The position numbers and the translations under genes were made by a program. From Niveispirillum sp048066115 (GTDB lineage: Bacteria > Pseudomonadota > Alphaproteobacteria > Azospirillales > Azospirillaceae): a DNA stretch of 64,000 nucleotides. This document shows positions 52,305 to 60,541 of this stretch, piece by piece (position 1 is the stretch's first letter; each line of letters begins with the position of its first letter). The DNA lies in contig NZ_JBLTYX010000003.1 in NCBI RefSeq assembly GCF_048066115.1, positions 1 through 64,000 of the forward strand, given 5' to 3'. The notes under the pieces are model-generated. The model ran no database searches, was not told the origin of the DNA, and saw nothing but the letters and a program-made list of their open reading frames with translations.

Positions 52305-54167
52305 ATGCATCACCGCATCTCCCGCCGCCAGTTGCTGGCCGGTACGGCCGGCCTCGCGTTCGCCACCGCTCTGCCGCTGCCGGTGCTGGCCCAGGGCCTG
52401 CCCGGCCCGCTCTCCCTGTCCGATGCTGCGACGCCCAAGGGCAATGCGGACGCGACCGCCCTTCACGCCTTCTTCGCGGAAGTGTACGAGGCCGACCTGT
52501 CGCTGTCGCCGGAGACGCAGACGGAACGGGGGCGCAAGACCGCCTATGACCGTTGGGATGATGGCAGCGACGCCTTCGCCGATGCCGCCATCGCCCGCAC
52601 CCGCCAGGCGCTGGACCTGCTGCGCAAGGGGTGGAAGCCGTCGGCGCTGCCGGCGGCCGACGCGCTGAATTTCCGGCTGTTCGAGGCGCAGTGCGAGGCG
52701 GAGATCGAGGCCCATCGCTGGCGCAACCAGCGTTATCCGATCAACCATCTCTATGGCCGCCATACCGGCATCCCCAGTTTCCTGGCCAACCAGCATGAGG
52801 TGGAGGATATTTCCGACGCCCGTGCCTATCTGGCGCGCCTGAATGGCATCTCTGCCGTCATTCAGAACGTCATCCGTCGGGGGGAGGATGCGGCTGCGCG
52901 TGGTGTGGTGCCGCCGAAATTCTCCCTGACCAAGATGCGTCCGGACATCCGTTCCGTCATCACCGGCGCCCCGTTCGACCAGGGTCCGGACAGCGCGCTT
53001 TATGCCGATTTCAAGAAGAAGATCGCCGCCCTGTCCATCCCGCAGGGGGAGAAGGACAAGCTGGTGGCCGAAGCCGCTGGCATCCTGACCGCCAAGGTCA
53101 AGCCGGCCTATGAGGCGCTGGACGCCACGGTGGCCAAGCTGGAGGCGAAGGCCACCCAGGATGACGGCGTGTGGAAGCTGCCCGACGGCGATGCCTATTA
53201 CCGCTTCTGCGTGAAGAGCAGCACGACGACAGAGATGAGCCCGGACGAGGTGCATGCGCTGGGTCTGAAGCATGTCGGTCTTTTGCAGAGAGACATGCAT
53301 GCCATCATGCAGAAAGTGGCGTTCAAGGGCACCCTGCGGGAGTTCTTCGAACATCTGCGCAGCGACCCGCAATTCTATTTCAGCAATGACGATGCCGGCC
53401 GTGCCGCCTATCTGGCGCATTGCGAAAAGGTGATCGGCGATTACAGCAAGCGCCTGGATGAATGGTTCATCACCAAGCCCAAGGCGCCGGTGATCGTGAA
53501 GCGGGTGGAACCCTATCGGGAGAAGTCGGCGCCGCCCGCCTTCTACAACCAGCCCTCGCCCGACGGGTCGCGTCCCGGCATCTTCTACGCCAACCTGGCC
53601 GACATGCGGGAAATGGCCAAATGGCAGGCCGATGCCATCGTCTATCACGAGGCGATCCCCGGCCATCACATGCAGATCGCCATTTCCCAGGAACTGGGTG
53701 ATGTGCCGGATTTCCGCCGCTATGGCTTCTTCGGCGCCTATATCGAGGGCTGGGGCCTGTACGCGGAACGCCTGCCCAAGGAATATGGCTTCTACCAGGA
53801 CCCCTATGCCGATTTCGGCCGCCTGACGACGCAGATCTGGCGGGCGGTGCGGCTTGTGGTGGATAGTGGCATCCATGCCAAGCGCTGGACCCGCGAACAG
53901 GCCATCACCTATTTCGTGGAAAACACGCCCCTGAACCGCGACCAGGTGATCCGCGAGGTCGACCGCTATATCGTCAGCCCCGGCCAGGCCACGTCCTACT
54001 ATGTCGGCATGCTGAAGATCCTGGACCTGCGGGACAAGGCCAAGCAGGCCCTGGGGGCCAAGTTCGACCTGCGCGCCTTCCACGACCTGGTGCTGCGCAC
54101 CGGGGCCGTGCCGCTGGAGGTGCTGGGCGAACAGGTGGAAGCCTGGATCAAGGTGAAGAAGGGCTGA
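52305..54167 (+). CDS. DUF885 protein with Tat-like signal, paralogue 2
   Basis: A 620-residue zincin-like DUF885 protein. The N-terminal SRRQLLAGTAG with hydrophobic core and LAQG cleavage region is a twin-arginine-like signal, and the active-site motifs are HEAIPGHHMQIAI near residue 450 and EGWGLYAERLPKEYGFY. It resembles the member at 37326-39161 in layout and length. Substrate unknown. A GC-rich hairpin with no T-tract follows at 54179-54204. Confidence 0.85.
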   Translation: MHHRISRRQLLAGTAGLAFATALPLPVLAQGLPGPLSLSDAATPKGNADATALHAFFAEVYEADLSLSPETQTERGRKTAYDRWDDGSDAFADAAIARTRQALDLLRKGWKPSALPAADALNFRLFEAQCEAEIEAHRWRNQRYPINHLYGRHTGIPSFLANQHEVEDISDARAYLARLNGISAVIQNVIRRGEDAAARGVVPPKFSLTKMRPDIRSVITGAPFDQGPDSALYADFKKKIAALSIPQGEKDKLVAEAAGILTAKVKPAYEALDATVAKLEAKATQDDGVWKLPDGDAYYRFCVKSSTTTEMSPDEVHALGLKHVGLLQRDMHAIMQKVAFKGTLREFFEHLRSDPQFYFSNDDAGRAAYLAHCEKVIGDYSKRLDEWFITKPKAPVIVKRVEPYREKSAPPAFYNQPSPDGSRPGIFYANLADMREMAKWQADAIVYHEAIPGHHMQIAISQELGDVPDFRRYGFFGAYIEGWGLYAERLPKEYGFYQDPYADFGRLTTQIWRAVRLVVDSGIHAKRWTREQAITYFVENTPLNRDQVIREVDRYIVSPGQATSYYVGMLKILDLRDKAKQALGAKFDLRAFHDLVLRTGAVPLEVLGEQVEAWIKVKKG

Positions 54168-54266
54168 GAACCCAAAAGGGGAGGGGCCCCGAGCCTCTCC
54201 CCATTGACGCGGGTTTGACCTGTCGCCACCATGCCCATCTCGCACCGCAACATGGATGGCGCCTTG

Positions 54267-55190
54267 ATGACCCGGCTGATCACCGCCCTGCTGACCCTGC
54301 TGTTCGTTCTGGCGCCGGCGCGGGCGGAATTGCTGGACGCCACGCCGCGCACGGCGGTGATGTCGGCCTTCGCACCGGAACTGGTCACCCTGCTGGCCGC
54401 CACCAGGGACAAGAAGATGGTCAGTGTGAACGGGGTGGATTTCACCCTGGGCACATTGTCGGGCCGGCCGGTGGTGCTGGTCCTGTCGGGCGTCAGCATG
54501 GTGAATGCGGCGATGACCACGCAGATGCTGATCGACCGCTTCAAGGTCGATGCGCTGCTGTTCAGCGGCATTGCCGGCGGGCTGGACCCGGCCCTGCATA
54601 TCGGTGATGTCACCGTGCCGCGCCGCTGGGGCCAGTATCTGGAAAGCCATTTCGTGCGGGAAGGGGCCGACGGCAAATTGCAGCCCGCCCCCTGGGCCAG
54701 CCTGCCCTATCCGGCCTATGGCGTGATCCAGCCATCCAACGCCTATGTCCGTCAGGCCGGCAAGACCGAACCCCTGCGCAAATTCTGGTTCGAGGCCGAT
54801 GCAGGGCTGCTGGCCCTGGCGGACAAGGTGGTGCCCGGCGTCAAACTGGACAAATGTGCCGCCAACAAGACCTGTCTGGCAACCGAACCCAAGACGGTGC
54901 TGGGCGGCGATGGGGTGTCGGGCCCGGCCTTCATGGACAATGCCGGCTGGCGCACCTATCTGCACGGTACGGTCGGCGCTGATGTCGTGGATATGGAAAG
55001 TGCCGCCGTGGCGCTGGTCGCGGAACAGAACGGCGTGCCCTACATCATCTTCCGGTCCGTCTCCGATCTGGCGGGTGCCGATCCGGATGAGAACCGCATG
55101 CACACCTTCATGGCGCTGGCCGCCAGCAATGCCGCCAAGGTGGTGACGGCGTTCCTGGCGGCGATGCCGGTTGCAGCCAATCCCGGATAA
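54267..55190 (+). CDS. Exported MTA/SAH-nucleosidase-like protein
   Basis: A 307-residue member of the purine-nucleoside phosphorylase/nucleosidase superfamily. It has GIAGGLDPALHIGDVTVP near residue 98, a catalytic-acid block VVDMESAAVALVAEQNGVP near 240, and RSVSDLAG. Beginning at ATG 54267 gives a clear signal sequence ending PARAE, so unlike cytoplasmic MTAN it should be periplasmic. Two cysteines in KCAANKTC form a possible disulphide, consistent with export. The stop lies inside the first hairpin of repeat R5. Confidence 0.8.
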   Translation: MTRLITALLTLLFVLAPARAELLDATPRTAVMSAFAPELVTLLAATRDKKMVSVNGVDFTLGTLSGRPVVLVLSGVSMVNAAMTTQMLIDRFKVDALLFSGIAGGLDPALHIGDVTVPRRWGQYLESHFVREGADGKLQPAPWASLPYPAYGVIQPSNAYVRQAGKTEPLRKFWFEADAGLLALADKVVPGVKLDKCAANKTCLATEPKTVLGGDGVSGPAFMDNAGWRTYLHGTVGADVVDMESAAVALVAEQNGVPYIIFRSVSDLAGADPDENRMHTFMALAASNAAKVVTAFLAAMPVAANPG

Positions 55191-55300
55191 ATCGGGGATC
55201 GGTACGGCGGCGACCGCCGCCGCGCGGCACGTGCCGCGTGAGCCAAGCCCACGGATGTGGGCGCCGGCGCTTGAGGCCGATGATCGATAACGATCATCGG
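55177..55300 (+). repeat. Dispersed multi-hairpin intergenic element, copy R5
   Basis: CCAATCCCGG...CGGGGATCGG stem (imperfect, overlapping the nucleosidase stop), GGCGGCGACCGCCGCC, stem GCGGCACGTGCCGC, linker GAGCCAAGC, stem CCCACGGATGTGGG, CGCCGGCG, CTTGAGG, and the perfect 10-bp stem CCGATGATCG/CGATCATCGG around ATAA. It lies between the convergent nucleosidase and phhB genes. Confidence 0.88.
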
Positions 55301-55310
55301 AACATGTATA

Positions 55311-55622
55311 TCAGCGCGCCGCCTGGTCCATGAAACCCGCCATCTCGATGTCCAGGCGGCTGATGCCGCCGGCATCATGGGTGTTCAGGGTGACATCGAC
55401 GCGGTTATAGACGTTGAACCATTCGGGATGGTGGTCGATCTTGTCGGCCAGGATGGCCACGCGCGTCATGAAGCCGAAGGCCTCGTTGAAATCCTTGAAG
55501 CGGAAGCCCTTGATGATGGCCGCACCATCCTCGCGCAGGGTCCAGCCATGCAGGCCCTTCAGGGCATCATCGACCGCGGCCGCGTCCAGCTTGACCGGGC
55601 GTCCGGATTGGGCTTGCGTCAT
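55311..55622 (-). CDS. phhB: Pterin-4a-carbinolamine dehydratase
   Basis: A 103-residue PCD/DCoH protein that recycles the pterin cofactor of aromatic amino-acid hydroxylases. The motif KIDHHPEWFNVYNRVDVTLNTHDAGG supplies the catalytic histidines near residues 60-85. No phenylalanine hydroxylase gene is adjacent, so its partner must be elsewhere or it has another role. Confidence 0.93.
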   Translation of the reverse strand: MTQAQSGRPVKLDAAAVDDALKGLHGWTLREDGAAIIKGFRFKDFNEAFGFMTRVAILADKIDHHPEWFNVYNRVDVTLNTHDAGGISRLDIEMAGFMDQAAR

Positions 55623-55717
55623 CTCTTCCTCCTCACCAGATTATTGACCTTTAGGTGGACCGGGCCAGGGCCGGCGTCAAGCCGCCGTTGGCCCCTCTAC
55701 CCCGTTTGCCCGGACCC

Positions 55718-56143
55718 ATGCCCATGACATCGCTTCGCCGCTTCACCACCGCGCCCACCCTGGAGGAGATGGAAACCATCGCCGCCCGTGCGGCCGATGC
55801 CATCCCCGAGGCCCTGCGCAGCCATGTCCGCAATGTGCTGATCCGGGTGGAAGATTTCCCGGACGAGGAGACGGAGCGGGAGATGGGCCTGGAAAGTCCG
55901 TTCGACCTGCTGGGGCTTTACCGGGGTGTCGGCATGCCCTGGCAGAGCATGACCCAGCCACGCATCGAGCCGGACCTGATCTTCCTCTATCGCCGGCCCA
56001 TCCTGGATTACTGGTGCGAGACGGGGGAGGATCTGGACCATCTGGTCCGCCATGTCCTGATCCACGAGGTTGGCCACCATTTCGGTTTCAGCGATGCCGA
56101 CATGGAAGCGCTGGAAGCCGCAGCCGACGCGGAAACCGACTGA
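55718..56143 (+). CDS. Zincin-like metallopeptidase family protein (PF06262-type)
   Basis: A 141-residue protein with the zinc motif HEVGHHFGFSD near residues 117-127. The conserved FPDEETEREMGLESPFDLLGLYRGVGM and PDLIFLYRRPILD segments place it in the small possibly-inactive zincin family found widely in Alphaproteobacteria. It is likely cytoplasmic. ATG 55718 (MPMTSL) or 55724 could serve; neither has a clear ribosome site. Confidence 0.85.
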   Translation: MPMTSLRRFTTAPTLEEMETIAARAADAIPEALRSHVRNVLIRVEDFPDEETEREMGLESPFDLLGLYRGVGMPWQSMTQPRIEPDLIFLYRRPILDYWCETGEDLDHLVRHVLIHEVGHHFGFSDADMEALEAAADAETD

Positions 56144-56338
56144 AATCCACTCTTTTTGCACCATCTTGATGGTGTGTCGCATGGGCCATGCGCGTGCGTG
56201 GCCTTTGTCACAACCGGACGCAACTTACCCAAGATTGATTTTGATTGATCAGGTCATATGACGTGACATATAGGTTTATGTGTCTGCATATTGATTTATG
56301 CGGCCACCCGTTCCTGGATCAGTCATAAGGAGGCATCC

Positions 56339-56704
56339 GTGCCGCCGCGTTCCAAGCGATTTTCAGCTGAAGAGCTGCCCGATGGCAGCAGCACCCTGGT
56401 CATCCGCAATGTCGTCGTCCTGGGCAAGCGCACCAGTCTCCGGATGGAGCCGGAAATGTGGGATGCGCTGGCGGATGTCGCGGGGCGCGAAGGACAAAAT
56501 GTCCACGATATCTGCACCCGCATCGTGGAGAGGAAGCCGGGGGCCGCGTCCCTGACGGCGGCCATCCGGGTGTTCCTGGTCAATTATTACCGCCTGGCCT
56601 CGACCGAGGAGGGCCATGCCAGGGCCGGTCACGGCAGGGGTGACATCGACATCATCGCCGCCGCCCTGGCCCTGCAGCCAGGGGCCGCCAGCCCGCCGCT
56701 ATGA
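56339..56704 (+). CDS. Ribbon-helix-helix domain protein (RHH_4 type)
   Basis: A 121-residue protein whose centre, NVVVLGKRTSLRMEPEMWDALADVAGREGQ followed by NVHDICTRI, matches the ribbon-helix-helix DNA-binding fold of the alphaproteobacterial RHH_4 group. It starts at GTG 56339, with AAGGAGG five bases upstream. The unusually AT-rich upstream region has TATG-ACGTGA-CATA (56257-56270), a possible self-operator. Function unknown; a repressor is the natural guess. Confidence 0.8.
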   Translation: MPPRSKRFSAEELPDGSSTLVIRNVVVLGKRTSLRMEPEMWDALADVAGREGQNVHDICTRIVERKPGAASLTAAIRVFLVNYYRLASTEEGHARAGHGRGDIDIIAAALALQPGAASPPL

Positions 56705-56751
56705 CTACTAGAAGATGAAAACATAATAGAGAAGGTGGAATCTTCCGGTTC

Positions 56752-56850
56752 CCTCATACCCCGGGCACCCACATCCGTGGGTTTGGCTTACGCGCCCATG
56801 GGGGCGCGGGCCGGCGGTCGCCGACCTCCAAAGCTCATTGTAATGACCTT
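56752..56850 (-). repeat. Dispersed multi-hairpin intergenic element, copy R6
   Basis: On the minus strand: TCATTACAATGA stem flanked by AAG/CTT, GGTCGGCGACCGCCGGCC, stem GCGCCCCCATGGGCGC, linker TAAGCCAAAC, stem CCCACGGATGTGGG, TGCCCGGGG and the end TATGAGG. It lies between the ribbon-helix-helix gene and the convergent thioesterase gene. Confidence 0.82.
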
Positions 56851-56855
56851 CGGCT

Positions 56856-57356
56856 TCACTTGCCCCCCTGGACGAAGCAGGTGCAGGTGCCGTGGGCATA
56901 GAGCCGGCCATCGTCGCGGCCGACCAGCCTGCCTTCGGCCAGCATCAGCGTACGGCCGGCATTGATCACCTTGCCTTCCACCCGCACCACACCGGCATCG
57001 CGCAGGATGGGGCGCAGGAAGCTGATCTTCAGGTCCACCGTGCCATAGCCCGTGGCCCGCGGCAGCAGCGTATGCACGGCGCAGCCCATGGCGCTGTCCA
57101 GCAGCGTGGCGGCAAACCCGCCATGGACGGTGCCCAGCGGGTTCAGCACATGGTCGGCAGGCTCGCCCTCGAACACCACGCGACCCTCCTCCACCTCGCC
57201 TTCCAGCAACGACATGCCCAGGGTGGCGGCCATGCTGGGCGCCGGCAACTCGCCCCTGGCGATGCGGCGCACGATCTCGATCCCGGGCAGGGTGGTAAGC
57301 AGGGCGGGGTCCAGCGGCGTGGCGTCCCAGTCATAGGTGCGGGTACGGCGGGTCAT
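56856..57356 (-). CDS. PaaI-type hotdog thioesterase
   Basis: A 166-residue acyl-CoA thioesterase of the hotdog fold. The landmark is GTVHGGFAATLLDSAMGCAVH near residue 78 with the active-site segment, followed by ATGYGTVDLKISFLRPI. The palindrome ACGATCGT and a nearby ACGA in the 5' region (about 57376-57390) could be an operator of the TetR type, but this is weak. Substrate unknown. Confidence 0.9.
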   Translation of the reverse strand: MTRRTRTYDWDATPLDPALLTTLPGIEIVRRIARGELPAPSMAATLGMSLLEGEVEEGRVVFEGEPADHVLNPLGTVHGGFAATLLDSAMGCAVHTLLPRATGYGTVDLKISFLRPILRDAGVVRVEGKVINAGRTLMLAEGRLVGRDDGRLYAHGTCTCFVQGGK

Positions 57357-57519
57357 GATGCTCCATCCATAAAAGAACGAACGATCGTATTATAGGTGAA
57401 GCACAGAGCGGGTCAACCATTCGCGGCACACATCACCGCACCGCATTGTTATGCCTCATCCTCTAGCGTAGGGTGTAAGCCTTTCAGGCAATGACGCTGG
57501 TTCAACCAGGGCCCCGACC

Positions 57520-59004
57520 ATGACCGAGCATGCACCGCCGATCCGCGACCTGGACTTCCTGCGCAAGGAATTCCAACTTCACCGTCAATGGCTTGACGGC
57601 AAGGGCGGCCGCCGCGCGGAATTGCAGTTCCAGGATTTGTCGGGCCTGGCCCTGAAGGGTGCGCGTCTGGCGGAGGCCAAGCTGGCCGGTGCCAACCTGT
57701 CGGGCTGCAACCTGGAGGGGGCCGATCTGGCCCGCGTCGACCTGTTCGGCGCCGATCTGGAAGGGACGGAACTGACGGGCGCCAACCTTTCCGGCGCCGA
57801 TCTGCGTGGCGCCAACCTGCACCGCGCCACCTTGAACGACGTCATCTTGCGCGGCGCGGATTTCCGGTCCGGCACCCTGTCCGACAGCAGCGGGACCACA
57901 AAGCGCGACGGGGCCGCCGTGCTGACCGAGGCGCGGCTGGAACGTGCGATCCTTTGTTCGGCCAAGCTGACCGGTTGCGACCTGACCGGGGCCGACCTGA
58001 TGGATGCCGATCTGGCGGGGGCCGACCTGTCGAAATGCGTGATGCTGGGTGTCGATCTGACAGGGGCCAACCTGTCGGGGGCGCAACTGGCCGGCACGGT
58101 GGTGGACAGCGAGACGCTGTCCCGCGGCCGGCATGTGCCCGACGGTACCGCCACCATGATCGCCGAACCGCCGCGTCGCCGTATCCCCGTGGCGGAACTG
58201 ACCAGGCTGGTCGATGGGCATGAGCAATGGATCGAAACCGGCGGGGCCAAGGGCAATCGCCTGGACCTGGACATGGCGGAACTGGACCCGATGGTCCTGC
58301 ACGGCCGCAACCTGGCTGGCGCCCGGCTGCGCCGCTGCCGGCTGATCTCCGCCGACTGGGCCGACAACAGGCTGGAAATGGCCGACCTGTCCTATAGCGA
58401 CCTGTCGCAGGCGGTGCTGGACGGATCGGTGCTGGCCGGCGCCACCTTGCGCCGGGCCAACCTGTCGGGCGCGCATCTGGCGGGTGTGGATCTGACGGCC
58501 CAGACATTATCGGGCGGGCGTACCTGGCCGGCCAATCTGGACGGGGCCAACCTGCGTGGTGCCGACCTGACCAACGCCACCCTGTCGGGCGCCATCCTGC
58601 GCAAGGCCGACCTGGCTGGGGCCATCACCACCGGCGTCAACATGCGCGGGGCCGACCTGGCCGGCGCCACCCGTGCCACCGACGGCGATGCCCGTCAGCG
58701 CCGCCGCCTGCGCCGTTTCGTGCACCCGGCCCTGGCCGTGGGCAGCCGCAAGGGCACGGCGCGCACCCGCAACTGGTCCTTCGGCGGCATGGCGCTGGAT
58801 GCCGACCCGGCGCAGTATAATGAAGGCGAACTGGTCACGCTGCTGGTGGCCGCACCGGGCGGTGGGGAACCGGTTCCGGTGCAGGCGCGGGTCATGGGCC
58901 TGGACGGCGGTACCCGTTCCGTGTCACTGAAATTCGAGCCGCTGACGCCCGAGTTGAAGACCTATCTCAACGGGCTGGTGGCACCGCGTTACCGCCTGGG
59001 ATGA
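57520..59004 (+). CDS. Pentapeptide-repeat protein with C-terminal PilZ domain
   Basis: A 494-residue protein. Two blocks of A(D/N)LXX repeats (about 35-205 and 245-390, e.g. GANLSGADLRGANLHRATL) should form a right-handed quadrilateral beta-helix. They are separated by a 40-residue linker (RGRHVPDGTA...GHEQWIE). The C-terminus (about 390-494) looks like a PilZ domain: an Arg-rich RRRLRR, then NWSFGGMALDAD matching the D/NxSxxG motif, and a small beta barrel, so it may bind cyclic-di-GMP. No signal peptide. It is followed 10 bases later by the DUF599 gene, so the two are probably one operon. Confidence 0.85.
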   Translation: MTEHAPPIRDLDFLRKEFQLHRQWLDGKGGRRAELQFQDLSGLALKGARLAEAKLAGANLSGCNLEGADLARVDLFGADLEGTELTGANLSGADLRGANLHRATLNDVILRGADFRSGTLSDSSGTTKRDGAAVLTEARLERAILCSAKLTGCDLTGADLMDADLAGADLSKCVMLGVDLTGANLSGAQLAGTVVDSETLSRGRHVPDGTATMIAEPPRRRIPVAELTRLVDGHEQWIETGGAKGNRLDLDMAELDPMVLHGRNLAGARLRRCRLISADWADNRLEMADLSYSDLSQAVLDGSVLAGATLRRANLSGAHLAGVDLTAQTLSGGRTWPANLDGANLRGADLTNATLSGAILRKADLAGAITTGVNMRGADLAGATRATDGDARQRRRLRRFVHPALAVGSRKGTARTRNWSFGGMALDADPAQYNEGELVTLLVAAPGGGEPVPVQARVMGLDGGTRSVSLKFEPLTPELKTYLNGLVAPRYRLG

Positions 59005-59014
59005 GGGTTTTCCC

Positions 59015-59758
59015 GTGATACCGCCGCTGTTCACCATGTTGACCCCGATGGACTGGGCGGCGCTGGGCTGGTTCGTGGCGCTGTGGTGGGGATATGGCTG
59101 GCTGACCGACCGGCGGTCGGGATCACCGACCAGCCTGAACCAGCATATGTTGCGCATCCGCATCCGCTGGATGACCAATATGCTGTACCGGGACAACCGG
59201 GTCATGGACAGCATGCTGGTGGGCCACCTGATCCATTCGGTGTCCTTCTTCGCCAGCACCACGGTGCTGGTGCTGGCCGGCTTGCTGGGCGTGCTGGCCT
59301 CGGCCGAAAGTTCCCACAAGGTGGTGATGGAACTGGGCTTCACCCAGCCAACGGAGCGGGGGTTGTTCGAGGCGAAGCTGCTGCTGCTGCTGGCCATCTT
59401 CGTTTACAGCTTCTTCTGCTTCACCTGGGCGGTGCGGCAATTCAACTACACGATCGCCCTGATCGGCGGGGCTCCGCTGGAGCCCGGTGAAGAGGCGCTG
59501 ACCACGGCCAAAGCGGCGGCCAAGATGATGACCCTGGCCATCACCAGCTTCAACCGCGGCCTGCGCGGCTATTATTATTCCTTCGCCAGCCTGGGCTGGA
59601 TGGTCCATCCCTACGTCTTCATCGCCCTGGTGGCGCTGGTGACCTATGTCCTCTGGCGCCGGCAGTTCCGTTCAGCCGCCTTCGACGCGGTGGCCCGCTA
59701 CTCCGCCCATGGCATGGGCGAACGGCCGCAAGGCACAAAGGGGCAGGGCGGGATGTGA
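59015..59758 (+). CDS. DUF599 membrane protein
   Basis: A 247-residue integral membrane protein of the DUF599 family, with about four to five hydrophobic segments (17-34, 75-95, 125-150, 195-220). The conserved MLRIRIRWMTNMLYRDNRVMDSMLVGHL segment is typical. Function unknown. GTG 59015 is preceded by GAGG; ATG 59036 is an alternative. Because it immediately follows the PilZ protein, a second-messenger-linked membrane function is possible but unproved. Its stop is four bases from that of hicB on the other strand. Confidence 0.85.
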   Translation: MIPPLFTMLTPMDWAALGWFVALWWGYGWLTDRRSGSPTSLNQHMLRIRIRWMTNMLYRDNRVMDSMLVGHLIHSVSFFASTTVLVLAGLLGVLASAESSHKVVMELGFTQPTERGLFEAKLLLLLAIFVYSFFCFTWAVRQFNYTIALIGGAPLEPGEEALTTAKAAAKMMTLAITSFNRGLRGYYYSFASLGWMVHPYVFIALVALVTYVLWRRQFRSAAFDAVARYSAHGMGERPQGTKGQGGM

Positions 59759-59762
59759 CGGG

Positions 59763-60197
59763 TCAGGCCGCGTTCAGCGGCACATCCTCCACCACCAGCC
59801 GTCGGCCCAGCACGGCCAGAGCCTCCTGCACGCTGTCAATATGGCTGCGATGGTCCAGATCCAACAGCCGTCGGACAGCATTTTCCTGCAAGCCCAATTG
59901 CCGGGCCAGTTCGGAATTGTTCATGCCTCTGGCCCGCATCGTTTCATAAAGGGCGAGCTTGGCAGCAGCCAGTGGAGGCAGGGTAATCACTTGGCCTGGG
60001 GGACAGGCCGAGCCTGGAATGGGGATGGGTTGCCCAAGCTCCATGACGGCACCCAAAGCTGCGACCAGAGCGTCCGGTAGTTCCGACACGGCTTCGGCTT
60101 TTTCCCGGTCATCGGTGGCTGCTCCGCGCACATCCGGACAGCGGGCCATCCAGAACCCACCTTCCTCTGTAAGCACATAAGGATAGGCGTATCGCAT
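59763..60197 (-). CDS. hicB: HicB-like antitoxin
   Basis: A 144-residue antitoxin. The N-terminal half is the HicB partial RNase-H fold, YPYVLTEEGGFWMARCPDVRG. The C-terminal half is a helix-turn-helix (ARGMNNSELARQLGLQENAVRRLLDL) that would bind the operator. It is 11 bases downstream of hicA, so the order hicA-hicB is the canonical one. Confidence 0.9.
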   Translation of the reverse strand: MRYAYPYVLTEEGGFWMARCPDVRGAATDDREKAEAVSELPDALVAALGAVMELGQPIPIPGSACPPGQVITLPPLAAAKLALYETMRARGMNNSELARQLGLQENAVRRLLDLDHRSHIDSVQEALAVLGRRLVVEDVPLNAA

Positions 60198-60208
60198 CGT
60201 TTAGTCCT

Positions 60209-60427
60209 TCAGCCCAGCAAGTCCTTCTTTTCCAAGCCCAGCTCTGAAAGCATCTGGGCCAGGAGACCCGGGCCAATTTCCTTGGTCAGGCCCTTCAAGG
60301 TAGTAGACTTGTCGCCGTAATAAAGGCGGCCGTGGCTACCTTTCCCATGTCGGGCGTCGAAATGGACATTGACGCTTCGTCGTTTTCCAACGGCCTTTAC
60401 GGCTCGCAAAAACTCGCTCGCCCCCAT
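60209..60427 (-). CDS. hicA: HicA mRNA-interferase toxin
   Basis: A 72-residue double-stranded-RNA-binding-fold toxin. The catalytic His is in RHGKGSHGRLYYGDKSTTLKG. It should cleave mRNA when HicB is degraded. The short AT-rich gap upstream contains an ACAGAT-N8-ATCTGT palindrome, a likely operator. Confidence 0.9.
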   Translation of the reverse strand: MGASEFLRAVKAVGKRRSVNVHFDARHGKGSHGRLYYGDKSTTLKGLTKEIGPGLLAQMLSELGLEKKDLLG

Positions 60428-60460
60428 TTGGAACGTTCCTGTCAGCTATAGCATCGTCGC

Positions 60461-60487
60461 ACAGATATGTACGAATCTGTTTTTTTT
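60461..60487. promoter_or_regulatory. Palindrome at the hicAB promoter
   Basis: ACAGAT (60461-60466), eight bases, ATCTGT (60475-60480), then seven T residues on the plus strand. It sits 34 bases upstream of the hicA start. Additional direct GTTCCTGT copies lie nearby. It is either the HicB operator or, on the plus strand, a weak terminator. Confidence 0.4.
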
Positions 60488-60541
60488 GAGCCTAATACCG
60501 ACGACAGGAACAATACAGGAACATCCCCACCGCTTCAAGCT

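Noticed and set aside
54179..54204. Hairpin GGGGAG...CTCCCC after the second DUF885 gene
   Set aside because: Imperfect, with no T-tract; I cannot support calling it a terminator.
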